Shown here in pieces: positions 46,566 through 56,053 of a stretch of 64,000 nt of DNA (positions are counted from its first letter, which is position 1; every line of letters begins with the position of its first letter). Source of the DNA: Eutreptiella sp. 'Long Island Sound 2002' (lineage: Eukaryota > Euglenozoa > Euglenophyceae > Eutreptiales > Eutreptiaceae); contig OZ038387.1 of assembly GCA_964036045.1 (NCBI GenBank), forward strand, positions 60,918,604 to 60,982,603, in the 5' to 3' direction. A program made the translations under genes and the position numbers. The notes under the pieces are model-generated. The model saw nothing but the letters and a program-made list of their open reading frames with translations. It was not told the origin of the DNA and did not search any database.

Positions 46566-48740
46566 ATGTCCACGCCAAGCGTAAGGACCTGGCCTATCCG
46601 AACTGTCCAAGTACAAATGGGCAGTGTGGTCCACCCAATGAGTGAACCACCACACCGAGCACCACATCACCTCAGTGGCGCATCTGGGTCCCAAGGAGAT
46701 CCAGAACGCAGAAGGGCGGAAGAGAATAAAGGCCTTACCACCGAGGCCTTAGCAGCACACGGTGGAGACAGCTTCAGTCACCTCCACAGACGTGTGGCTG
46801 CTTCAGTATCAAGATCCAATTGTCCAGCTTCATCCTCAACTGCCATTGAAGGACCTGAGGAATATGAGAAGCTGAAGATGAAGATGGATGAGTACATCAT
46901 GCATGAGGAGTACTATAAATCCATCCGTGGGGAAGATGGAGAGGAGCCCTTGGCTGTACATGGATCCAGACCACGTACAGATCTAGGGTCCTACGCACAC
47001 TCTGGTCCCCCGTCCACAGCATCCCTGCCAAGACGACTACGACCCGAGTACCCAACCCCAAGGGCTCCCGAAGTGGGCCCAACACGAGTCGAAGAACATC
47101 ATCCAAGGCCAACCTACGGTGCCCTGGATCAAACGGCCGAGCTGCTGGCCAAATTCCTGTCTGGATCAGAAGATCCAGATGTGACGGCCTTATCAGAGGC
47201 CATTAAGGCTAAACTGGGTATTGCAGAACCCTTACCCAAGCCTGAGTTCCTCTCTCTCTCTCCAGGGCTGAGTACCCTGGCCGAAGATCTCAAGAGATCG
47301 AGGGTCTCAAGGCTGTTGCCTAAGGTTACCTGCCCCAGCCCCTTTCACCCCCGTGCCAGGACTGTGCCTATGGCGGATCTACAGGACGTGCCTGTCACAG
47401 AGAGTGAGAGAAGAGGGCTGTCAGCCCTGGCCCCTCTTGCCGGCGTGTCGCCTACAGGCCTAACTCCGGGGGGTGGGAAGACGGGCAGACCAATTTCCCA
47501 GGCGAACATCCAGCTGGAACTGCCGGAGTTCGCCCCCAAAAATCTGCCTGAATGGGCAGAAGAATTTGCGGAGTTCCTTTTGTTGACTGGCCAATCCCAT
47601 GTGGATGTGGCCACCAAATGTTCACTGCTAAAACGGTCTTGCAAAAAGAAATTTTTGCAAAAACAGGTCAAACAGATTGTGAAAACCTGTTCTACTTGGG
47701 CGGAGGTACTCCTGAGGTTAGAGAAAACATTCCCAGTCTATGAGACTGACCTCAGCGTACGCACACAAATCGAGGAGCTACCTATGCTCCCGGAGTTTCC
47801 ATCCGCTGCGCGAATTTCTGAGTATGTGTGCGACATGGAGTACTTATTTTCGAGGATGAATGTGGGCTCCTACGGAGCCACTGAGCCCCACCTGTGGCTC
47901 ATGAGTAAGATCCCCCAGCGTACGTGGGATGATTGCCGCTCAACCTCTGAGAGGAAGAGCAGGACCCACTCGTATGATACACTGGTGGATCTCTTGATTG
48001 AGCTAGCTCTTGAGAGAGAGAACGACTCCCACATGGAGAAGTTCCTCAAGAAGCATTTGGGACGAGGTGGTACCCCTACCCCTGAACGTGGCGAAGGGAA
48101 GGGGCATAAAAATCCCACTAACACCAACCAGGGAGGCGGTAAAGGGAGGGGCAACCTACGTGCCATGAACGAGGTTCCAACTGATGCAGGCACACCCCCC
48201 CTGTTTTACTGCCGACCTGTCAATGACAAGGGGGGACCTTGTCATGCCTCTGACTGCGATCTCCGCAGTGGCTGTATGCTGCAGATGAAACGTCAGCAGC
48301 ATACTAAAGATGGAAAAACTGTGACCCATCAGGACCACTTCAGGTGTACCATCACCTGTGGTTACTGTGGCAAACGTCGTCACTATGAGGACGAATGCCA
48401 CATCAAGAAACGCGAGAGTGACAAACTCAAGCGTCAGGAGGCGGAGCGCCAGAAGACCCCGACGCCCGCCAGAAATCCCCCGAATGGGGATAAAGGTAAA
48501 GGAGGTGGCAAGGGGGGTGGCAAAGCTGGACCCCCCAAACCCCAGAGGCGCTCATCAGCGCCCGTTGCTACACCTACTCCTGCTGCCACACCCGCTCCTG
48601 CCGCAGGTGTCCCCCAGAAGCGCCCCCAAGGGGATAACGCTACCCCTGAGGGGAATAATTCTAAGAAGAGGCGCTTGGCCTGGATGGCCAAGTCCCTCAT
48701 GGCTGCAGGAGTGGATGTGAAATTCCCTGATGAGGAATAG
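46566..48740 (+). CDS. Gag polyprotein of the chromovirus
   Basis: 724 codons starting at the first ATG after the primer-binding site, 64 bp downstream of it. The middle (about residues 315-480) resembles the retrotransposon capsid domain, with LPEFAPKNLPEWAEEFAEFL and repeated Trp/Leu positions (WAEVLLRLEKTFPVYE). A zinc knuckle CGYCGKRRHYEDEC (C-x2-C-x4-H-x4-C, residues 598-611) should bind the RNA genome. It is followed by a Gly-Lys and Ala-Pro rich tail. The frame closes with TAG at 48738-48740 and reopens at once as protease in the same frame, so the Gag:Gag-Pol ratio may be set by UAG readthrough. Confidence 0.9.
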   Translation: MSTPSVRTWPIRTVQVQMGSVVHPMSEPPHRAPHHLSGASGSQGDPERRRAEENKGLTTEALAAHGGDSFSHLHRRVAASVSRSNCPASSSTAIEGPEEYEKLKMKMDEYIMHEEYYKSIRGEDGEEPLAVHGSRPRTDLGSYAHSGPPSTASLPRRLRPEYPTPRAPEVGPTRVEEHHPRPTYGALDQTAELLAKFLSGSEDPDVTALSEAIKAKLGIAEPLPKPEFLSLSPGLSTLAEDLKRSRVSRLLPKVTCPSPFHPRARTVPMADLQDVPVTESERRGLSALAPLAGVSPTGLTPGGGKTGRPISQANIQLELPEFAPKNLPEWAEEFAEFLLLTGQSHVDVATKCSLLKRSCKKKFLQKQVKQIVKTCSTWAEVLLRLEKTFPVYETDLSVRTQIEELPMLPEFPSAARISEYVCDMEYLFSRMNVGSYGATEPHLWLMSKIPQRTWDDCRSTSERKSRTHSYDTLVDLLIELALERENDSHMEKFLKKHLGRGGTPTPERGEGKGHKNPTNTNQGGGKGRGNLRAMNEVPTDAGTPPLFYCRPVNDKGGPCHASDCDLRSGCMLQMKRQQHTKDGKTVTHQDHFRCTITCGYCGKRRHYEDECHIKKRESDKLKRQEAERQKTPTPARNPPNGDKGKGGGKGGGKAGPPKPQRRSSAPVATPTPAATPAPAAGVPQKRPQGDNATPEGNNSKKRRLAWMAKSLMAAGVDVKFPDEE

Positions 48741-49238
48741 GGGGGCGGCTCCGAAGAGGAGGACTTGGTTTTCTGGATCCTCGTGAAAATCGGGGATCAG
48801 GTTTTTCGAGCAGTGCTTGATACCGGTGCAACACCTTCCATAGTGGCCCGGCGCCTGCTTAAAACTTTCAGGAAGACTAAGACTGTGGCCATAAGAGTAG
48901 GGGATGGGCGTACCATCCATTCCTTGGGGGGGGTCGATGTGACCATATGTCTGGGCGACGAAACCGTGACGCAACACTGCAGAGTGTTGGACACTGACGC
49001 CTTTGACATTGTCATTGGCACTGACTTTCTAAGAAGAAACCCCCAGGTTAAAATGCTGCCTTACAGCGTCCTTACTCTTTGCACTGCGACTTTGGCAGTG
49101 GGCTATTCTCCGTTCCTTTGGAGCTGTCAGGACGAAAAGAGTCTGGGCTGCGCTACGCAGCCAAGACGAACTATCGTACTGAAAATTACCAACTGGCCCG
49201 TCATGTTCTCGAAAATGGACTGGCGGCCCTTCAGGTAA
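48741..49238 (+). CDS. Aspartic protease domain, in the gag frame after the UAG
   Basis: After the stop the frame continues GGSEEEDLVFWILVKIGDQV, then AVLDTGATPSIVARR with the catalytic DTGA, and DIVIGTDFLRRNP, the second conserved motif of retropepsins. There is no Met between the stop and the catalytic motif, so expression by readthrough is more likely than reinitiation. After about 49080 the frame loses likeness to protein (CTATLAVGYSPFLWSC) while the -1 frame becomes coding, so the true protease end is near 49070-49100. Confidence 0.85.
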   Translation, partial: GGGSEEEDLVFWILVKIGDQVFRAVLDTGATPSIVARRLLKTFRKTKTVAIRVGDGRTIHSLGGVDVTICLGDETVTQHCRVLDTDAFDIVIGTDFLRRNPQVKMLPYSVLTLCTATLAVGYSPFLWSCQDEKSLGCATQPRRTIVLKITNWPVMFSKMDWRPFR

Positions 49239-52200
49239 ACCTGGATGAGATCCAGGTGGAATTGTTTGCGAGCCAACAACAGCACATCATGCAGTTGTAC
49301 TGCTCGAAACAAATGAACAATGCTCCCCGTTTCTTCTGGAAAGCAATGGGCCTAGCGTATGCTAACCCTCCCTTCTCCCTGCTCGCGAAGGTTCTAACCA
49401 AGATCGCTTATGAGGGAGGAAGGGTTGTTATGTGCACCCCTGACTGGGGTTGCTCTGGTGAACATGCTTACTGGCGCCGTATGCTTGACCGAATGACCGT
49501 GGGAAGAGTGCAACTCCCCGACGGCCCCATCTATGTGCCTGAGGACTCAGATACAGCTATGCAGGCCCCTGAGTGGGCCAGTTTCCTGTCCATCATCGAT
49601 GGATCTCTCAATCCTGTACCCCTGTGTGACCTGGACCAGGTGCTACTAAAAGAGGTCATGGCCGAAAATCGTGGCCTGACCCTTTATGATCTCAAAAATC
49701 GATCTCCTGAGCACCTATCTGCCACACTTACAGGGTGTGAGTCTCCTGATGACTATCTGGAACCTGCAGCTGTAAAAGAGGATGCTGACGACCAACTGTC
49801 TGAGATCGCCAGCACTATTCCCTCTGTTGATCCCAGCTGTGTTGACCTAAAACATAGTGCTTTCCTGGCCCAGCTGTTGCTAGAGGAGGTAGATCTAGAG
49901 TCAACCTCTGAACCCGCTTCCTCTGTTGGGAGACCAGTGCTACACATGCAGCCTGTGCACACAGGTGAACCCGTGGCCCGGAGTACTGATGCTCTGGCAC
50001 GGCCTGCTGCTAATAACATGCCCTTGTCTGAGCATGACACGCAAGAACTCCTACGGCTGTTGTACCTGAAGGCCGAAGGTATTGAGCGCCAAGAGCGGCT
50101 GCAATACCTCAGACAGACCTGGAAATACTCCATCTGGTCTGAGGAGGACGATGAGTCCTATACGCTGCCTGATCCTGAGATACCTCTAGTGTACTCTCTA
50201 CACTATGGGCAGCAATGTCCCCCTGAGTGGGACGATGGTACTGTACCTGCCGAAACTGCTGATCGGCATAAAAAGAAAGAACATGGAAAAAGCAACCTCC
50301 ATGCTGAGGAGGATTTCCTTCAGAAAGTCGAGAGTCTTAACCTTGACCCCCGCCTGAAGAAACTGCTTATAACCTATGAGGAGGTATTCGGCGCCTTGCC
50401 GCCTCCCCTATCTTGCAAAAAACTGGTCCAGATGGACCTGAAATTGAAACCAGAATTTGAAAAGACGCGAGTGAGGCGTCGTCCCTATCCCGCTCCACAG
50501 GAACAGGTAGAAGAAATCGAGCGCCAGATCCAAGAATGCATTGATGCTGGCCTCGTTGAAGAGTACAAACATGGGGACTACCCCCATCACTGCAGCCCCT
50601 GTTTCCTTGTTGCTAAACCAGGGTCGACTGCTCTACGTCTTGTTGTAGACTATGGTGAGGTCAACAAGAAAACCCAGAACCACTCAGGGAGTATTCCTAA
50701 CATGGAAAACACCCTGGAGCGTATTGCCAAATGCAGGTATAAGACCAAAATGGACAAACGCTCTGGTTTCTGGCAGGTTGACCTAACCGCCGCAGCTCAG
50801 GAGCTGCTTGCCTTTATAACCCCTAAGGGTCGTGTCTTCAAGTGGAAGGTTATGCCTTTCGGGGTGGCTAACGCCCCAGCGCTCTTCCAGGAGCTTATGA
50901 ACAAAATTTTGTACATACTGAGGCGCAGGCCTCTAGTACAAGAGTTGATTTCTCGGGGTGCAGAAATGGAGGCTCACATCGACGACGTGAGTTTGGGTAC
51001 TAATACCAAAGAGGACCATGTCCTTCTCCTCCGTGAATTCTTCACTGTCTGTCAAGAAAACCATCTCCGAATCAAACTCGAAAAATGTGAGTTCATGAAA
51101 GAGGAGATGGAGTATTTGGGTTTCGACGTGGGGTATGGCTGGTGGAAACCAGCCGCGTCTAAGATGCAGCCCCTACAGGACATGCAGATTCGCGATGACC
51201 CTAAGAAGGGTCTACACGATGTGAGGAGTTTTGTGGGCGCCTGTAATTTCTATCGGCGTCACATCCACAATTTTACTTACTCCTCTGCACCCCTCACTGA
51301 CCTGATCAAGAAAACTACTCCCTGGAGATGGACCTCCAGAGAGGAAGAGTGTTTCCAGGAGTTGAAGAAGAAGATTGCCTCCTCCAACTGCCTGGGAGTG
51401 CCCCGCCCTGAGGGCGAGATAGTCCTGATCACTGATGCCAGTGATGTAGGGGGGGGAGGTACGATCTACCAATGGCAGGAGCTTAACCCCGCTGAACTAA
51501 CCCACTGCCATTATCGTACTACTGGACTGAACCGTGATGGTTCGTTGAAACATGACTATCCTACCAGTGAGTGGCGACTGGTGCCACTGGGACACTGGAA
51601 TTGGAAATGGAACCAAGCGCGTTCCAACTACAGCACCTATGACCAGGAGCTCCTGGCCGGTATGTTGGTGCTATCGTCACAATCCCGACTCCTGGGGTCT
51701 AACCCTATTGTCTGGCTGTGTGACCAGGAGCCTGTGAAGTCTTTTCAGAAGGGCCCACCACCAGAAAAAGCGAAGCTAAAACGGTGGTGGACTTACCTGA
51801 GCCAGTTCAGGCTGACAGTGCATCATATCCCCGGGATTAAGAATGAACTGTCTGACTATATATCGCGCAACAACTTCGATGCGCTTATTGGTGAGAGCTC
51901 TGAGGCGCTCGCCAAAGAGGCTTTCCAGCGTATGGATGTCCAGCTTGACCTATCCATGCGCACTGCTGGAATCCTGGAGGGTTGGAGTCTAACCGACTAT
52001 CAGTCAGAGTATGAAGAAATTCTCCAAACCCTCAGCACTGGTCTCGAACCCCGTGTCATTGACGGGCACCAGTGGTATAAAAACAATCAGTACCTCTTCT
52101 ACGAGGACCGAATTGTTGTGCCTGAGGCACGACTGGATGGGTGCCTACAGTGGTCCCATCTCAGTTCTGGTCACACTGGCGCTAATTGTTCAGTGGACTT

Positions 52201-53542
52201 CTTCTGTGAGTGTTTCTACTCTAGTCTAACCCTGACTGAACTTAGGTCGCGTATGCAGACCATTGTGGATGCTTGTGGCTGTCATGCCAGCAAGCAGAGC
52301 GACAGTAGGGATAGGGGCTTGATCTCCAGCTTACCCATACCCTATTGTGCTAACTCCCTTCTCTACGTGGACTACATCCACGGCCTACCACGCTTTGGCG
52401 GCTATGATAGTTGCCTCGTGGTCACCTGTGGTCTATCTCGCTTCACCGGTGTGTTCCCTTGCAATAAGAAAATCACAGGTGAGCAGACTGTAAAAATGTT
52501 GGTCGAACAATGGTTCGAACCCTATGGAGCACCTAAACAGGTGCACTCTGATGAAGATGTACGCATCCGCAGTGACACTGGGTGGTACAAACGAGTGCTA
52601 AATGCCCTCAACGTGGAGGTAACCACAGGTGTGCCCTACACTCACACGTCTAACCCTCTCTGTGAGAGACAGAACCGTGTGGTGGAGCAAAACCTAAGAA
52701 TCCTGATGAAACAGGAGCGCACCAAGGACTGGGTACGCCTAGTGCCCTGGGCAGTTCTGTCCATGAACTCACAGCGGAGCTCTTCTGCGGATTTCACCCC
52801 CCACGAACTGTTCCGTGGAGGACGACCTGCTTGGTTCTTCAAAACCCCCTTCCCTGAGGACTTCAAGAGCCCCGTGGGAGATTGGCTGGAACACAAGCAG
52901 TCTCTGGCTAACCAGGCTGGTACTAACCTGAGGCACATTCGTGACCGTGAACAGAGCCGACGGAACCGCCTACGGCGACCTGCCAGCTTCAAGGTTGGTG
53001 ACCTTGTTTTGGTACACCATTCACGCCTACCCTCGTGGCCACGTAACTGCCTACAGGACCCTTACTTTGGACCCTATCGTATCATCAGGATAGGGGGATC
53101 CAGGATCCATGTCAGATGCAGTCCACGTCTAGGTGGTGAACTGCTATGTGCTCCTAAGCAGTTGAGGCACTATCACTCCCCTGACGACTTGTCTTGGGAT
53201 GAATGGCGCCTCAGCGACAGTGAGATTGAACGTATAGACCTAGAGAACGCTGCCAGTCCAGAGGAGGCAGACGAACTCGAAGAGATGACTGCCGATGAGA
53301 TGGCAGTCGATGGTTACTACGTGGTTGCAGGTATTGCTCGCCACGAGTATAAACAGGGCTGGAAATTTCTTACCCTGTGGGATGGCTATGGGTTGTCCGA
53401 GGCGACCTGGGAACCTATGTCAGCCTTCATACAACCAGATGGGAGTATCAACCCCATCTTCCGCACTTACCTCGTTGAGAACAACGAGGGGCAGCTCCTA
53501 ACCCGTGCTGAGACTATGTCCCAGCGTAAGAAGCGAAACTAA
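49052..53542 (+). CDS. Pol polyprotein: Dam-like domain, RT, RNase H, integrase, chromodomain
   Basis: The frame opens at 49052, without an early ATG, and overlaps the protease frame by 187 bp, implying a -1 shift. Numbering from codon 49079: ELFAS (61-65) and YANPPFSLL (94-102) with RVVMCTPDW mark a Dam-like methyltransferase fold as in DIRS elements. RT follows (VDYGEVNKKT, KMDKRSGFWQVDL, MPFGVANAPALFQ) with active site HIDD at 633-636 where Y-x-D-D is usual. RNase H has ITDAS (Asp786), YDQELLA, LCDQEPV and HHIPGIKNELSDY. Integrase has an HHCC-type finger (HLSSGH ... CGCHASK) and the catalytic triad Asp1098, Asp1158, Glu1196. A chromodomain lies at about 1410-1460 (YYVVAGIARHEYKQGWKFLT), which in chromoviruses guides integration to marked chromatin. 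The frame ends in TAA. Confidence 0.93.
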   Translation, partial: NAALQRPYSLHCDFGSGLFSVPLELSGRKESGLRYAAKTNYRTENYQLARHVLENGLAALQVNLDEIQVELFASQQQHIMQLYCSKQMNNAPRFFWKAMGLAYANPPFSLLAKVLTKIAYEGGRVVMCTPDWGCSGEHAYWRRMLDRMTVGRVQLPDGPIYVPEDSDTAMQAPEWASFLSIIDGSLNPVPLCDLDQVLLKEVMAENRGLTLYDLKNRSPEHLSATLTGCESPDDYLEPAAVKEDADDQLSEIASTIPSVDPSCVDLKHSAFLAQLLLEEVDLESTSEPASSVGRPVLHMQPVHTGEPVARSTDALARPAANNMPLSEHDTQELLRLLYLKAEGIERQERLQYLRQTWKYSIWSEEDDESYTLPDPEIPLVYSLHYGQQCPPEWDDGTVPAETADRHKKKEHGKSNLHAEEDFLQKVESLNLDPRLKKLLITYEEVFGALPPPLSCKKLVQMDLKLKPEFEKTRVRRRPYPAPQEQVEEIERQIQECIDAGLVEEYKHGDYPHHCSPCFLVAKPGSTALRLVVDYGEVNKKTQNHSGSIPNMENTLERIAKCRYKTKMDKRSGFWQVDLTAAAQELLAFITPKGRVFKWKVMPFGVANAPALFQELMNKILYILRRRPLVQELISRGAEMEAHIDDVSLGTNTKEDHVLLLREFFTVCQENHLRIKLEKCEFMKEEMEYLGFDVGYGWWKPAASKMQPLQDMQIRDDPKKGLHDVRSFVGACNFYRRHIHNFTYSSAPLTDLIKKTTPWRWTSREEECFQELKKKIASSNCLGVPRPEGEIVLITDASDVGGGGTIYQWQELNPAELTHCHYRTTGLNRDGSLKHDYPTSEWRLVPLGHWNWKWNQARSNYSTYDQELLAGMLVLSSQSRLLGSNPIVWLCDQEPVKSFQKGPPPEKAKLKRWWTYLSQFRLTVHHIPGIKNELSDYISRNNFDALIGESSEALAKEAFQRMDVQLDLSMRTAGILEGWSLTDYQSEYEEILQTLSTGLEPRVIDGHQWYKNNQYLFYEDRIVVPEARLDGCLQWSHLSSGHTGANCSVDFFCECFYSSLTLTELRSRMQTIVDACGCHASKQSDSRDRGLISSLPIPYCANSLLYVDYIHGLPRFGGYDSCLVVTCGLSRFTGVFPCNKKITGEQTVKMLVEQWFEPYGAPKQVHSDEDVRIRSDTGWYKRVLNALNVEVTTGVPYTHTSNPLCERQNRVVEQNLRILMKQERTKDWVRLVPWAVLSMNSQRSSSADFTPHELFRGGRPAWFFKTPFPEDFKSPVGDWLEHKQSLANQAGTNLRHIRDREQSRRNRLRRPASFKVGDLVLVHHSRLPSWPRNCLQDPYFGPYRIIRIGGSRIHVRCSPRLGGELLCAPKQLRHYHSPDDLSWDEWRLSDSEIERIDLENAASPEEADELEEMTADEMAVDGYYVVAGIARHEYKQGWKFLTLWDGYGLSEATWEPMSAFIQPDGSINPIFRTYLVENNEGQLLTRAETMSQRKKRN

Positions 53543-54130
53543 TTACCCTGTGTCAGTCTACTGACCCTGTCTGTGCCCTGCAGACCCACGCCTATGGTTT
53601 CCAGCGTGAGCCAGGTGGCCGCTTATCAAGATTGCAGCCACCCAGCGAGTGTTTGCCTTGTTGACCATGTGTTGCATGGGTACTGCCCTAATGTAATGAC
53701 CTTGGTGAGCCAACGAAGAACGGTGGCTTTCTACACCAGGGGGGAATGGCAAGCAAGGTGTTATGAGGCAAGGTGTGTCTTCCCTCCTTGGGGACAAGCG
53801 AGCCCACAGTTAGGACCCCTGACTGGTCCAGACCCATGGGGTTCTACCCTTCCTTACAGGGTTTACCATACCCCTAAGTGTGCTAGTCCTAAGGTCCTGA
53901 GAGCAAGCCGCAGAAGTGGTGTCCTAATTATACCCAAGTCTGCGCCCTTGCTAAACCTGGAGGGTTGGCTTATTGATGCCACGGGGTACGCCCCGGGTCT
54001 CCCCTCCCCTATGCGCCCAATTTCTGTGCTGGCGCAAAACCTTGGGGGAATACCCAGCGTGCAAAACGCCTGTTTGCTATGTGGCCAAAACACTGACCTA
54101 ACCACTGCCACAGCCCACCAACCCCGCTAA
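53543..54130 (+). CDS. Small Cys-rich ORF downstream of pol, same frame
   Basis: After the pol TAA the same frame stays open for about 195 codons; the first ATG is at 53594. The protein has about ten Cys, including a C-terminal ACLLCGQ, and segments such as VAFYTRGEWQARCYE and GWLIDATGYAPG. There is no signal peptide or transmembrane segment, so it is not env-like. No family is recognised. It may be an accessory protein or a non-coding stretch that happens to lack stops. Confidence 0.3.
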   Translation, partial: LPCVSLLTLSVPCRPTPMVSSVSQVAAYQDCSHPASVCLVDHVLHGYCPNVMTLVSQRRTVAFYTRGEWQARCYEARCVFPPWGQASPQLGPLTGPDPWGSTLPYRVYHTPKCASPKVLRASRRSGVLIIPKSAPLLNLEGWLIDATGYAPGLPSPMRPISVLAQNLGGIPSVQNACLLCGQNTDLTTATAHQPR

Positions 54131-56046
54131 AATTGCAGGAAAAGGGTGGGACAGTGACACACCCCCTACAGGTCCTACACACCCTACCGTGGCACCATCC
54201 TGGTGGGCGAGCACTGGGCAACTGGCTCTAGCCGCCACTCAGGACTACCACTCCTACACGCACACTCTACTGGGCGTTGCGAAGGTGAAGGTCTCTTGGG
54301 TCCTAGCGACCCTCCTGTGAAAAGGACGAGGGAACACAGCGCTCCTAAGCAGCTGTGGCCTAACAGGGGACGCCACAACGCGTTTCCCCTGCTAGGGCTT
54401 GGAGGGAAGGGGTGCTCTCGTTGCGTGCACAGCGCAGATGTCGTTGAGGTCGAACTGTCCTCGCCAGTACTGGCTGAGGCACAGTGATTTGATTTGTGAT
54501 CAGCGCCCCTGTTTTGCTGGGGCAGAAAAATGGTAGCCGCCGAAGGCAGCTGCTGCGTGCACCAATCACCCTTAACCTCTCCCACCTGTACAAAAGAGGC
54601 AGATGAAGGGGCGTTTGCGACTGAGGAACCAAGCCACACTCCAGGTATTATACCCTTCTCAGTGTGACCTATAATACACTGTTCGCAAACACGCTGCAGA
54701 TGCAGCTACCCCTGTCAAGCAAGCAAGCTTTAAGAAACTCCTCGGGTTCTCTTAAAGAAAGTACCGAGGAGCCTCTGGGTAACCTACACAAGGTTTACCG
54801 TGCGCAATTCGCGTGGCCTACCCTTTAATGCATCATGTGCACGCAGGGAAGGGAGGCTGAACCACAGACTCAACCAGGAGGTGAGCTCCTCCTGGGCTAA
54901 CCTACCTTACTCACCATGCATCGTGTGAATGCCGCATTGAAACGAACACAAAACAAACCTAAGCGTTTTAAGCAACTCAACTTGAACGCCACGGCCGCAC
55001 ACGAACAAACGCTTACCTGTGAAGAAGGAAACGAGGGGAATTAGGGATACAGGTGAAGCGACACAGCGTGTGGATGCCTAGATTAGGCACATGCATCGCG
55101 AGCACAGCGCATATTCTAACCCTACGTGCGCGCTGCGCGCTCCATTCGCATCACATACCTTTCATTCCTGCTTTCACCTGTGCAGAGCACGAGAGGTGAA
55201 CACCCGACCCCCCAACGAGCACAGCGTTGACAACCCTATCGTTTTGACGGAACAACCAACACGAACGCAATGCGTGAGTGTGAAGTGACACAGACATACC
55301 TGAGGGACGGGTTGTTGAACTGCTCTGTGGTGTGGGCTGATTTTGAATGCTTTACTCTGAAGTTTATAAAAATTTCGATGCAACTGTGCAAAAATTTTCT
55401 TTAAAACTTTAAAAACTACAGCTCATACCTTCTTTTCCAAAAGCCGTTTTCGCTTGCGCAACCCTTTTCTTGGCGTCCGCTTCCTTTGCGCTTGTCTGCG
55501 ACTTTAAGTTATGTGTAAAAATGACGATTTCCCGCGTGGTTTCGTCGATTTTCAACGATTTCACTTGCTAAATCGCAACCCCTTCCGCAAAACCGCAGGA
55601 ATCACTCCCTGCTGGTTCCATTTTCTATTTTTTTCAGCTCCTGGGGGTTTGTGTCCTCCAATGGAAGTATTGCTCCGCCCTGGCCCTTGGTCAGGACGTT
55701 TACTAAAACGCTGTTTATACGGCGATAGCCGTCCGCATTAGAGCGTTCGACTGTACCCTAGTGGGCAAGCACATGTGCTCTAGGGAGGGAGTCCTGGGTT
55801 CAATTCCCACTACACCCACACTTTTTCCAAAAGTTTTCGCCGCACGCCGGCAACTTTTGAGGAATGCCCCTTCGAAGGGACATCATTCACGGTACATTAC
55901 ACTGTTTTTCAAGGGTCCCTACAGTGTGATAGGCTTCTTTGAAGTGATGAGGATGTTTTTGGTAAGTTTAATGCATTTTTTGAGGTAATTTTGGGAATAT
56001 TTGAGCCTTTTTCCTTGGTCCTACTAGCTTAGCTAACTAGTACTCC
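54131..56046. other. Internal non-coding region of the chromovirus
   Basis: About 1.9 kb between the last ORF and the polypurine tract. It contains a strong hairpin CCCTAG...CTAGGG enclosing AGCACATGTGCT (about 55752-55785), followed by a B-box-like GGGTTCAATTCCC (55798-55810). No tRNA can be folded. Its role could be packaging or 3' processing, which is speculative. Confidence 0.5.
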
Positions 56047-56053
56047 AGGGGGG
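56047..56053 (+). promoter_or_regulatory. Polypurine tract
   Basis: AGGGGGG immediately precedes the 3' LTR, as expected for the plus-strand primer. It is short (7 bases), within CTCCAGGGGGG. Confidence 0.75.

Noticed and set aside
48740-48746. G-GGG-GGC heptamer as a -1 frameshift site for gag-pol
   Set aside because: It lies after the UAG, so ribosomes would have to pass the stop first, and the protease is in the gag frame, not in -1.
55727-55815. tRNA gene suggested by GGGTTCAATTCCC in the chromovirus
   Set aside because: No acceptor or D-arm can be formed; the upstream bases form a different hairpin.
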